64,000 bases of DNA from Pedobacter faecalis (GTDB lineage Bacteria; Bacteroidota; Bacteroidia; Sphingobacteriales; Sphingobacteriaceae), in assembly GCF_030182585.1 (NCBI RefSeq), contig NZ_JARXOW010000002.1, forward strand, positions 124,001 through 188,000, in the 5' to 3' direction. Shown one piece after another: positions 1 to 8,275 of this stretch (position 1 is the first letter of the stretch; each line of letters begins with the position of its first letter). The notes beneath the pieces were generated by a model. The model did no database searches, was not told the DNA's origin, and saw nothing but the letters and a program-made list of their open reading frames with translations. The translations under genes and the position numbers were made by a program.

Positions 1-110
1 ATATCCGCGTCGGTAAGTCCGATGCCATATAACATAGCCTGTGCTGCTGGCTGGGTTGGGTCTTGTGTAAATGTCTTGCTGTAACGGTTAATTTCTGGTT
101 TTTGTGACAT
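1..110 (-). CDS. ilvD: Dihydroxy-acid dehydratase, N-terminal part (cut by window edge)
   Basis: The minus strand starts an open frame at ATG 110..108 and runs off the left edge after 36 codons. The visible protein includes YSKTFTQDPTQPAAQAMLYG and then IGLTDAD, which I recognise as the N-terminus of dihydroxy-acid dehydratase, the iron-sulfur enzyme making the 2-oxo acid precursors of valine and isoleucine. It begins 30 nt after the ilvE stop codon on the same strand, so the two are probably co-transcribed and under the same upstream attenuator. Only the start is visible, so intactness of the enzyme cannot be judged. Confidence 0.85.
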   Translation of the reverse strand, partial: MSQKPEINRYSKTFTQDPTQPAAQAMLYGIGLTDAD

Positions 111-140
111 ATAGGTTTGTGGTGTGTTTCTTTATATTGG

Positions 141-1031
141 TTATATAATTACTTCATAATTCTGCTTTTCGAGCACCAGGCACTTGTAGGTGCGCTGTAT
201 GGTAGCGCCCAGACTGTCGGCCCAGCGCAACGGGAACTGATACTCATCTACAGAGGCTATTCCGGCTATTTCCACGGCCGTGCCACAGAAGAACGCGCTA
301 TCCGCCTTTTTTAAATCCTCTGCTTTCAGGTGTTTTTCCACGACTTCAATATCCAGTACTTTGCAGAGGTCGATCACCGTAGCCCGTGTGATTCCAGGAA
401 GAATATTGCCAAGGGGAGGGGTGTAAAGGCGACCGTTCTTCTCGATGAAGATATTCGCTCCTGGCGCCTCAGCGATGTTGCCGTCGCTGTCGAGCAGCAA
501 AGCTTCATCAAAGCCCTTTTGCTTCGCTTCGGTGGTGGCCAGTATAGAGTTTACATAGTTGCCGCTTACTTTAGCTTCAATGGGTACCGACTTAGGGTTC
601 GGGCGCTCGTAGCCTGAAATGGAGATCTTCTGCAGATCAGTACCCAGATAGGCACCCCATTCCCAGGTGCAGATCATGATAGACACCTCCCTGGCCGGGT
701 CGAGCGACATGTTTGGTCCCCCATAAATCAGCGGCCGGATATACGCGTCTTTGAACTTGTTCAGTTCAAGAAGCCGGTAGGTTTGCCTGATCAGATGATC
801 GATGTCCCAGTGGAAGGGCATGTGCACCAGTTCGGCCGAGCGTTTAAGTCGCTCGAAATGCTCACGCGCCTTAAAAATCCGCGTGCCATTGTGCGTATGA
901 TAGGCGCGTATGCCTTCAAATACAGCGTAGCCGTAGTGTAGCGACTGACCGTACACGCTGGTACTGGTGTCGGCTGCCTTCTCGAAGCGACCGTTCAGGT
1001 AAAGGATTGTATTTGAATTATAGTACTGCAT
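141..1031 (-). CDS. ilvE: Branched-chain amino acid aminotransferase
   Basis: A PLP-dependent fold-type IV aminotransferase catalysing the last step of leucine, isoleucine and valine synthesis. The frame is open to 1094, but that extension runs through a terminator hairpin; the start MQYYNSNTILYLNG at 1031, preceded by GGCGGAAAAC, is preferred and gives 296 residues, the usual length. Family motifs seen are SLHYGYAVFEGIRAY near the N-terminus, the region around SGNYVNSILATTEAKQKGFDEALLLD with the PLP lysine expected just before it in the family (here KVSGNYVNS), and LPGITRATVIDL. It is the first full gene after the leader peptide at 1109..1192 and is followed by ilvD, which fits an end-product-controlled ilv operon. 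Confidence 0.95.
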   Translation of the reverse strand: MQYYNSNTILYLNGRFEKAADTSTSVYGQSLHYGYAVFEGIRAYHTHNGTRIFKAREHFERLKRSAELVHMPFHWDIDHLIRQTYRLLELNKFKDAYIRPLIYGGPNMSLDPAREVSIMICTWEWGAYLGTDLQKISISGYERPNPKSVPIEAKVSGNYVNSILATTEAKQKGFDEALLLDSDGNIAEAPGANIFIEKNGRLYTPPLGNILPGITRATVIDLCKVLDIEVVEKHLKAEDLKKADSAFFCGTAVEIAGIASVDEYQFPLRWADSLGATIQRTYKCLVLEKQNYEVII

Positions 1032-1058
1032 GTTTTCCGCCGTTATACCTTGTTTATT

Positions 1059-1085
1059 AAAAAAGCGCCATTTTCGGTGGCGCTT
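1059..1085 (-). terminator. Attenuator terminator hairpin upstream of ilvE
   Basis: On the minus strand AGCGCCA (1084..1078) pairs with TGGCGCT (1070..1064) around a 7-nt loop and is followed at once by a run of T, a classic intrinsic terminator. It lies between the leader peptide stop (1109) and the ilvE start (1031). The leader's own last codons carry the same TGGCGCT (1119..1113), which can pair with the left arm instead and prevent terminator formation. Confidence 0.8.
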
Positions 1086-1108
1086 AGTTATCATTTGTTA
1101 AATTCTAC

Positions 1109-1192
1109 TTATAGCGCCATCTTCTTCTGGACAATAATCAGAAGGACCACATTCAGAATCAGGTTGAAGACGATGCTCAGTGAATTAATCAT
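1109..1192 (-). CDS. Candidate ilv leader peptide (27 aa) for attenuation
   Basis: A short minus-strand frame, ATG at 1192 and TAA at 1109..1111, too small for ordinary gene callers. It encodes 27 residues, of which 15 are Ile, Leu or Val. The first part reads MINSLSIVFNLILN, then the uninterrupted run VVLLIIV (residues 15-21), then QKKMAL. The last three codons (ATG GCG CTA) contain the antiterminator strand. Placement just before a terminator and then ilvE-ilvD matches the textbook arrangement of a leader peptide whose translation senses charged branched-chain tRNAs. I see the frame and the pairings directly; the regulatory role is inference. Confidence 0.75.
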   Translation of the reverse strand: MINSLSIVFNLILNVVLLIIVQKKMAL

Positions 1193-1221
1193 GGTGCTTT
1201 TTATACGTTGTTTTACAGAAT

Positions 1222-1252
1222 CCAATTTACCAGTTGCTTATTATACTATCAA
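1222..1252 (-). promoter_or_regulatory. Possible promoter of the ilv leader-ilvE-ilvD operon
   Basis: On the minus strand a TTG (1252..1250) is followed after 20 nt by TAAATTGG (1229..1222), one mismatch from the Bacteroidota -7 consensus TAnnTTTG. It sits 30 nt before the leader peptide start, the right place for a leader transcript. Weak on its own; the downstream attenuator makes a promoter here likely. Confidence 0.4.
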
Positions 1253-1483
1253 TAGGCGTCCTAAAATAAATAAAAAAAAATAATATTCTAGTATTTTAAA
1301 ATATTTTAAAATTTAATAATACATAATACTCAACATACATATCTTAAATTGGTGGTATCTATACCAAATATGAAATCGGTATTCGGTATGTCTGTTATGC
1401 TTGCATTATAAAATCTGTTGAATTCTTCCTAAAACCTCCACTTTGTCAGTAAAACTTTACAAAAACACCGAAGTTCAGAAGCC
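1253..1483. other. AT-rich stretch with no gene seen
   Basis: Between the ilv promoter region and the atp terminator the sequence is very AT-rich (poly-A and TTTTAAAATATTTT-like runs) and has stops in all frames. I see no gene, no clear repeat and no strong structure. Confidence 0.5.
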
Positions 1484-1517
1484 AAAAAAAAGCCCCTCGA
1501 AATTCAAGGGGCTTTTT
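1484..1517 (-). terminator. Terminator after atpC
   Basis: AGCCCCT (1491..1497) and AGGGGCT (1507..1513) form a hairpin flanked by A-runs on the left and T-runs on the right, so it can work in both directions. It lies 25 nt beyond the atpC stop codon and presumably ends the atpD-atpC transcript. Confidence 0.8.
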
Positions 1518-1541
1518 CCATTTTTATATCCTGACTGTTAT

Positions 1542-1784
1542 TTATGCAACCCCTTCTGCCAAAACAGTAATTTTGTTTTTAATGACTTCTACTACACCGC
1601 CTTTAATAATAAAGGTGTCCTCGCCGGCAGTTGTTTTCACAATTACCGGTCCGTCTTCAAGTGTGGAAATAATAGGGGCGTGGTCTCTCAGAATCTGAAA
1701 AGAACCAGAGGTACCAGGTACCGTTACAGCCGATACTTCGCCGTCAAAAACTTTCTTGTCTGGGGTTAATATTTCTAATGTCAT
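1542..1784 (-). CDS. atpC: F1 ATP synthase epsilon subunit, short form
   Basis: Eighty residues beginning MTLEILTPDKKVFDGEVSAV, the beta-sandwich domain of the epsilon subunit that links the central stalk to the membrane c-ring. Proteobacterial epsilon is about 140 residues and carries a C-terminal helical domain that inhibits ATP hydrolysis; that domain is absent here. From family knowledge the short form is normal in Bacteroidota, so this is not a truncation. It lies 15 nt after atpD on the same strand and ahead of a strong terminator. Confidence 0.93.
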   Translation of the reverse strand: MTLEILTPDKKVFDGEVSAVTVPGTSGSFQILRDHAPIISTLEDGPVIVKTTAGEDTFIIKGGVVEVIKNKITVLAEGVA

Positions 1785-1799
1785 GCTAAATCTTTGTTA

Positions 1800-3320
<1,521 letters not shown>

Positions 3321-3372
3321 TTATAAATATCAAATTGTTAAAGGCGATTTAATACGCTCGCAATTCGGTTTG

Positions 3373-3404
3373 CAAAGTTAAATTTTTTAAGCAACAAAAA
3401 CACA
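3373..3404 (-). promoter_or_regulatory. Likely atpDC promoter
   Basis: On the minus strand TAACTTTG (3380..3373) matches TAnnTTTG exactly, with TGTG (3404..3401), one mismatch from TTTG, 20 nt upstream. The atpD start follows about 70 nt downstream. Confidence 0.5.
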
Positions 3405-3488
3405 TATAAATAAAAAGTTTTTCAACAGTTTTTTTGCTGATATTTAGCCTAGGGTAAAGGGACCCGAAATGTATATTTTTTCTTAGTC

Positions 3489-4394
3489 ATGAAAACAGTA
3501 CTGGTTACCGGAAGCAACGGACTTTTGGGGCAAAAAATTACTGATCAACTGCTAGAGACTAAGCAGTTTAACCTTGTTGCGACCTCTAAAGGCGCCAATC
3601 GCCATCCAAAGCCCGGAGGTTATGTGTATGAGGAACTTGATATTCTCGATGCTGCCGCAGTAAAACGCATTGTGGAAAAGCATCAGCCCGACGCGATTAT
3701 ACACACAGCGGCCATGACCAATGCAGATACCTGTGCGGCCCAGCCCGAACTCGCCACTCAGCTCAATGTAGAGGCCGTTGGCACAATGATCAGTCTGTGC
3801 GAACTGCACAACATACAACTCGTGCACCTCTCTACCGATTTCATCTTCGACGGTGCCGGCGGACCATACGACGAGCTGGCTGCGCCCAATCCCTTAAGTC
3901 ACTACGGACAGACCAAACTCCGCGCTGAGGAGGTTATTAAGAATTCCAGGTGCCGCTGGGCCATTATCCGCACCGTGCTGGTGTACGGTGTGCTCCAAAA
4001 TCTTAGTCGCACCAACATCGTGCTCTGGGCCAAAGGCGCCCTGCAAAGGGGAGAAGCTATACAGGTGGTCAACGACCAATGGCGTACGCCCACGCTTGCC
4101 GAAGATTTGGCATCGTGCTGCCTGCTCGCCGTACAACACGATGCCTTTGGGGTGTTCAATGCCTCAGGCCGGGATATGATGAGTGTATCAGAACTCGTAA
4201 AGCGCGTGGCCGATTTCTGGCGGCTCGACAAAAGCCTGATCACCGAAGTCAGCTCCGAATCCCTTAAGCAGTCGGCCCGCCGCCCCGCACGCACCGGCTT
4301 CATCCTCGATAAAGCCATCCGTGAGCTGGGCTACGCGCCGCATACTTTTGAAGAAGGGTTAAATATCGTAGACCAGCAACTCAGGCTACTGTAA
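3489..4394 (+). CDS. RmlD-like NAD(P)-dependent sugar-nucleotide reductase / SDR protein
   Basis: A 301-residue extended short-chain dehydrogenase. The N-terminus MKTVLVTGSNGLLGQKI carries the GxxGxxG dinucleotide-binding loop; HTAAMTNADTCAAQPELA and LSTDFIFDG are typical of the dTDP-4-dehydrorhamnose reductase (RmlD/RfbD) family; the catalytic YxxxK appears as YGQTK near residue 138. The family reduces dTDP-4-keto-rhamnose, but no other rhamnose synthesis gene is nearby, so the substrate is uncertain. The last 14 nt overlap the end of the convergent DUF6266 gene. Confidence 0.85.
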   Translation: MKTVLVTGSNGLLGQKITDQLLETKQFNLVATSKGANRHPKPGGYVYEELDILDAAAVKRIVEKHQPDAIIHTAAMTNADTCAAQPELATQLNVEAVGTMISLCELHNIQLVHLSTDFIFDGAGGPYDELAAPNPLSHYGQTKLRAEEVIKNSRCRWAIIRTVLVYGVLQNLSRTNIVLWAKGALQRGEAIQVVNDQWRTPTLAEDLASCCLLAVQHDAFGVFNASGRDMMSVSELVKRVADFWRLDKSLITEVSSESLKQSARRPARTGFILDKAIRELGYAPHTFEEGLNIVDQQLRLL

Positions 4395-5019
4395 CCTCAC
4401 CCAGATATTCGCTGACTGAGGCAAACTTGCCATCGGCCGAGAAAAAGCTCAGGTAACAATGGACAGTCAATCCGCTAAGTCCAGCCGGCATAATCAGCCG
4501 CACCTGTCCATCTTCCCGCTGCGCCGCATCCCGTAGCTTAACGAAAAGCCTTTTTTCCGGGCAATAGGTAACCAACTGCGCTTTGTCGCCCGCCGCCCGC
4601 AATTTGCTGAAGCCACCGTTGGTCCAGCCGAAATCTACCGCACCCGGCGTTTCGGAAGTTGCTGTGGCCGACCAGGCACCTTGCAGATCACCCTTGGTAA
4701 ACACCAGGTTTGGAAAATCGATCCGCTGTTCAGGATAAGTGCCTGCAACGGCATGCAGCATATTGTACGATATTGCTCCATTCATTGGCGTAGCCTGTTC
4801 AAAATTTTGAAAGCCCAGTGCTATAAAGTCGTCCAGACCCAGCAGAAACTTCCTGAACAGCGTCATTTTTTGTCGCTGGTTTAACTGTTCCGGTGTAGGC
4901 GGTTTACTGCTCGGTCTGGGCAGACTCCGCATGTATTCTATGCCTAGCCATGAGGCTCCGACAACGGTTCCGACTTTTCCGGAAAACGCGCCATTAATTC
5001 CTTGTTTGTATTTTGCCAT
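4381..5019 (-). CDS. DUF6266 family protein (copy 1)
   Basis: A 212-residue protein of unknown function. The N-terminus MAKYKQGINGAFSGKVGTVV followed by GASWLGIEYMRSLPR is the hallmark of DUF6266, found mostly in Sphingobacteriaceae. No signal peptide or membrane segment is seen; the C-terminus ends in SEYLGEVTVA, nearly the same as copy 2 at 52601..53233 (SQYLGEVTVL). The C-terminal half looks like beta-strand-rich repeats. The gene is convergent with the SDR gene (14-nt overlap), and its upstream region holds an array of 11-bp direct repeats (5133..5228). Function unknown. Confidence 0.8.
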   Translation of the reverse strand: MAKYKQGINGAFSGKVGTVVGASWLGIEYMRSLPRPSSKPPTPEQLNQRQKMTLFRKFLLGLDDFIALGFQNFEQATPMNGAISYNMLHAVAGTYPEQRIDFPNLVFTKGDLQGAWSATATSETPGAVDFGWTNGGFSKLRAAGDKAQLVTYCPEKRLFVKLRDAAQREDGQVRLIMPAGLSGLTVHCYLSFFSADGKFASVSEYLGEVTVA

Positions 5020-5132
5020 AATAATAAGTTAAGCTTATAGAACAATTAGCTCTGAATATTGTTTTAAGTTTCTTGCTGTTTATTTAGATATGTGCAAGCT
5101 GCGGCCTTGGTGTTACCAAATAGCAGGCAAAC

Positions 5133-5228
5133 GCTCACATAAAACACACCTGAGCCACGATTTGCTCACAAAAAGGTACCTTAATGTGACTTTATTGTGA
5201 GCAAGGTGTGAGCAAAGTGTGAGTAAGG
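5133..5228. repeat. Three 11-bp direct repeats plus inverted copies between DUF6266 and a peroxiredoxin gene
   Basis: On the plus strand TGTGAGCAAGG, TGTGAGCAAAG and TGTGAGTAAGG follow one another without gaps at 5196, 5207 and 5218, an exact 11-bp period. Inverted copies GCTCACA lie at 5133..5139 and 5164..5170; TTGCTCACAA (5162..5171) and TTGTGAGCAA (5195..5204) form a perfect 10-bp inverted repeat. The array sits between two divergent genes, with DUF6266 starting at 5019 and the peroxiredoxin at 5270. A similar layout with another sequence precedes the second DUF6266 gene. Confidence 0.85.
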
Positions 5229-5269
5229 ACTAGTCATGGTAGTTTTTAGATAATAATTAGATAACATAT

Positions 5270-5734
5270 ATGAGTTTAGAAAAAGGAACGCAAGCCCCCG
5301 ATTTTAAGTTGTTCAGCTCAGCGCTGAAAGAAGTATCATTGGCAGACTATAAAGGCCGAAAGCTGGTCGTCCATTTCTTCCCTATGGCCTTCACCGGCGT
5401 ATGCACGGCACAGCTCTGCACCATGCGCGACAGTTTTGGTTATTACGAAGGTATGAATGCCGATGTAGTGGGTATATCTGTAGATTCGCCATTTACCCTT
5501 GCCAAGTTTAAAGAAGAACAGGCTTACCAGTTTCCGCTCCTGTCAGATTTCAACAAAGAAGTATCAAAAGCCTACGGCGCATTTTATGAAGAATTTGCCT
5601 TCGGCCTGAAAGGTGTATCTAAACGCGCAGCATTTGTAATTGATGAAGAAGGCAAAATCATTTATGCCGAAGTTTTGGAAGACGCCGGCAATATGCCTGA
5701 TTTTGACGCCATTAAACAAGCCGTAGAAGCTTAG
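5270..5734 (+). CDS. Peroxiredoxin (AhpC/TSA superfamily, AhpE/Bcp-like)
   Basis: A 154-residue cytosolic thiol peroxidase reducing hydrogen or organic peroxides. The catalytic signature PMAFTGVC (PxxxTxxC) is at residues 38-45 with the peroxidatic cysteine at 45; a second cysteine at residue 50 (LCTMRD) may be the resolving one. The length and single domain fit AhpE or atypical 2-Cys enzymes better than long AhpC. No signal peptide. It stands alone, 42 nt after the 11-bp repeat array, so the array could also act as its operator. Confidence 0.92.
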   Translation: MSLEKGTQAPDFKLFSSALKEVSLADYKGRKLVVHFFPMAFTGVCTAQLCTMRDSFGYYEGMNADVVGISVDSPFTLAKFKEEQAYQFPLLSDFNKEVSKAYGAFYEEFAFGLKGVSKRAAFVIDEEGKIIYAEVLEDAGNMPDFDAIKQAVEA

Positions 5735-5778
5735 TGCATTGGCTGCCCGCCTGCCGGCTGAATAATTTCTAAAATTAA

Positions 5779-5809
5779 TTGGTTATTTCGAAAGCAAGCA
5801 TTACTTTTG
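5779..5809 (+). promoter_or_regulatory. Promoter of tRNA-Arg
   Basis: TTG at 5779..5781 and TACTTTTG at 5802..5809 (perfect TAnnTTTG) are 20 nt apart, the expected Bacteroidota spacing. The tRNA begins about 50 nt downstream. Confidence 0.65.
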
Positions 5810-5858
5810 CAATCCCGAAACACAGACGGGTAAATGTTCGGAAGAGCATTTGTTTTTC

Positions 5859-5932
5859 GCACTTGTAGCTCAATTGGATAGAGCATCTCACTACGGATGA
5901 GAAGGTTTGGGGTTCGAGTCCCTACAAGTGCA
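5859..5932 (+). tRNA. tRNA-Arg (anticodon ACG)
   Basis: A full cloverleaf: acceptor GCACTTG/CAAGTGC, D stem GCTC/GAGC, anticodon stem TCTCA/TGAGA with loop CTACGGA giving anticodon ACG, and T arm TGGGG-TTCGAGT-CCCTA. CCA is not encoded. A promoter precedes it and a terminator hairpin follows. Its last 11 bases also encode the final codons of the leftover serine recombinase on the other strand. Confidence 0.96.
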
Positions 5933-7061
5933 CTTCACCGGAATGAAATTTTTCAAGAAATTTTATTCCGGTTTTTTTATATCGTAACTTGTTGTTTATG
6001 TGATAGATAAGTTGCGCCGCGCGGTTCATTTTTCCGGTTCGATGAATTTCGCCGTCAAAAACCCATTTTTCCAGGTAAATCGAACCAATAATTGAACGTT
6101 TTATATCAGAATCGGCCCCTGCATAGAATTCAGGCAGCTTTTTAAAATTTTCGACGGCTGTAGCGACTAAATCTTCAATATCGAGTTCATCCGAATCTTC
6201 GGTATTGACTTTTTTGAGTTCAGCTTCAGCTCTGGCAATCGAATTTTCGCAGTCTTTCTTGTATTGAGCGCCGGTAATCACATCGTCCAGTAAAAGTTCC
6301 ATTGACTTTGTCAGGCGATTATTCTGATCGGTAATGGTTTGAATGATTCGAGAACGGTCTGCCTTTGATCGTCGACTTTCGGTATACGCGTCGCATACCA
6401 CAGCCGAGAATAATTCCGCCATTCCTTTTTTGGGAACAAAGTTTTTCAATTCCCGCTCAAATAGATCATTGGTTCGGTCTGCCCGGTACCTGGGACAGCC
6501 TGCCTTGCAGTGGTAATAGTGGTAGTAGTGGCTTCGGCCTCTGGATGCACTACCAGTTAGGATGTCTCCACATTTTTCACAAAGCAGGAAACCACGTAGT
6601 ACCAAAGACCGTGGGGTAACTGCTTTCGCACCCTGTTTTTGCTTAAAAATACGCTTCCTTCCATCAAGAACATCCTGAACTCTGTAAAATAAACTCTCCG
6701 AGATTAACGGCTCATGTAAACCGTCTACCAATTGCGCATCTTCGTCTTTAAACGCTGGGATTTTAATTTTGCCACAATAGCAAGGGTTGCGAATGTAGTC
6801 CCAAAAGCTACTGCGACTACATTTCAGCCCCATCTCTTTGGTTTTCATCCAGACGTGCTCAGTTGCAAAAGTGCCTTCGGCCAGCATTTCAAAAGCCCGC
6901 TTCATATAGGTAGCTTCTGGCTCATGAATAGCGATATACTTTCTGCCGTCTTCGGTAATACGGTTTTTATAGCCAATGGGCGCAAGTCCCATCCACCTAC
7001 CTTCTTTTTTTGCTCGCCTCATGCCATACTTCACATTGAGCGCTCTTCTTGCATATTTCAC
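5922..7061 (-). pseudogene. Large serine recombinase, catalytic domain missing
   Basis: The 379-residue frame holds only the C-terminal two thirds of a large serine site-specific recombinase: the DNA-binding recombinase domain (YGMRRAKKEGRWMGLAPIGY onward), the zinc ribbon (LLCEKCGDILTGS ... CKAGCPRY), and a coiled-coil-rich tail. The N-terminal resolvase domain with the catalytic serine is gone: a TGA lies directly before the GTG at 7061, and the sequence beyond is an IS21-like end. The stop codon and the last codons lie inside the 3' end of tRNA-Arg. It cannot recombine DNA by itself. A second, shorter fragment of the same gene is at 20582..20922. Confidence 0.85.
5937..5978 (+). terminator. 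Terminator after tRNA-Arg
   Basis: CCGGAAT (5938..5944) pairs with ATTCCGG (5965..5971), and a run of seven T follows. It would end the tRNA transcript; it also lies within the 3' end of the recombinase frame on the opposite strand. The same hairpin recurs with the recombinase fragment near 20.6 kb, so it belongs to the mobile element rather than to the original tRNA locus. Confidence 0.75.
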
Positions 7062-7503
7062 TCAAAGTGGTCAGCTGATTTCGCTGCAAAGTGGTCACAT
7101 TTTAACTGGCGAAAGAAATTCACTTCAGGGTTGGGCTGGCCTGGCGAGTTAACGAAGGATTTCGTCTTGCGTTACATAGGCACTTCGGCTTGCGACTTTA
7201 GGGTTATCTGATCCGCAGGTCCCATCTCCTTGACGCACGAACTTAAATAAAGGCCTACAATCGATTTTCCAGCACCTTCTGGCTTTGTACCTGATGACAA
7301 CCACATGCTCTTCTCAGCGGCGCTTAAAAGGATAGTTTCACGTCACCTTTAGGAAATCACCCAATCAATAAACTTCTAATCTAAATATCAAACTAACCAC
7401 TTTGCAGCGAAATTGCCTGTCAGTTTAGTACGGAATAGGGTGTCAGCATGTTTGCGGAATTCCTGACCAGTTTTGCCGAAATACCCAACATGCCTCGAGC
7501 TGA
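7062..7503. mobile_element. Probable remnant of an IS21-family element (ends only)
   Basis: No intact gene. The left end has two direct CAAAGTGGTCA boxes (about 7070 and 7091). The right end has spaced boxes about 22-23 bp apart, TGTCAGTTTAGTACGGAATA, TGTCAGCATGTTTGCGGAAT and TGACCAGTTTTGCCGAAATA, after an ACCACTTTGCAGCGAAAT that is an inverted match to the left end. Multiple terminal boxes of this kind are typical of IS21-family ends. Between them a minus-strand stretch reads SSGTKPEGAGKSIVGLYL, with a P-loop-like GAGKS, which I cannot assign. The left end cuts the serine recombinase gene precisely, so it arrived after that gene. Confidence 0.45.
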
Positions 7504-7580
7504 TTGTTAAACATCTTCCGGCGTTTCTTCGGAATTATTACTATCTTTTCTTTTTAAGTTAATGTATCTTTGTAAGGCAA

Positions 7581-8180
7581 ATGGTCAACATTAATCACAC
7601 CGATGAAAAGTCTTTACTACTTCAATTGAAAAGCGGTGATGAGCGTGCGTTTGAAATCTTATATAACAACTATAAATTTCGACTTGCCGGAAATCTATTC
7701 AAGCTACTCAAGTCTGATGACCTGGTGAAGGAAACGCTGCAAGAGCTTTTTTTTAAAATATGGCAAATAAGGACACAGATAGATCCGGAAAAATCTTTTA
7801 AATCGTATCTTTTTCGCATTGCAGAGAATCTAGTCAATGATTACTTTCGGAAAGTTGCCAAAGACAAACGTTTACTGGCTAAGATGTTGGCTTCAAGCTC
7901 AGAACTATATTTGCACATTGAAGAAGATATGCTTAGCAAAGAGGAGGCTCAAAAATTACAACAGGTAATAGATATGATGCCCCCTCAGCGGAAAATGGTG
8001 TTTACACTTTGCAAATTGGAGGGTAAATCTTACAAGGAAGTAGAGGAGATTATGGGAATCAATGCCAAAACAATCAGTAGTCACATGCTGCAAGCCAATA
8101 AATTTCTCAGAAATCATTTCAAGGATTCCTCTGGAATGGTACTTTCCATCGTATTGAGCGTTTTATTCAAAGGTTTTTGA
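7581..8180 (+). CDS. ECF RNA polymerase sigma factor (FecI-like)
   Basis: A 199-residue sigma-70 family protein of the extracytoplasmic type. Region 2 covers about residues 20-85 (ERAFEILYNNYKFR, then FKSYLFRIAENLVNDYFRK) and region 4 about 130-185 (MPPQRKMVFTLCKLEGKSYK, then EIMGINAKTISSHM). It directs RNA polymerase to target promoters once its anti-sigma partner, FecR just downstream, is signalled. A perfect TAnnTTTG box, TATCTTTG at 7565..7572, ends 8 nt before the start codon, so the mRNA may be almost leaderless. First gene of the SusCD locus. Confidence 0.93.
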   Translation: MVNINHTDEKSLLLQLKSGDERAFEILYNNYKFRLAGNLFKLLKSDDLVKETLQELFFKIWQIRTQIDPEKSFKSYLFRIAENLVNDYFRKVAKDKRLLAKMLASSSELYLHIEEDMLSKEEAQKLQQVIDMMPPQRKMVFTLCKLEGKSYKEVEEIMGINAKTISSHMLQANKFLRNHFKDSSGMVLSIVLSVLFKGF

Positions 8181-8275
8181 TCATAATCACTGTTTATAAA
8201 AAATTAACAATTATTTTTTATAAACAGACTAAGGATATTTTTGCTAAACTCCGTATTAGCTGTAAAAATTGAACC

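Noticed and set aside
1029..1094. Upstream extension of ilvE to the ATG at 1094
   Set aside because: It runs through the terminator hairpin, and the 21 added residues (MITKRHRKWRFFNKQG...) are unlike any aminotransferase N-terminus.
1443..1769. Plus-strand 108-codon frame over atpC
   Set aside because: Shadow of atpC on the other strand; the minus frame has a clear family match.
5196..5228. CRISPR array
   Set aside because: The units are 11 bp and directly abutting with no spacers; no cas genes in the window.
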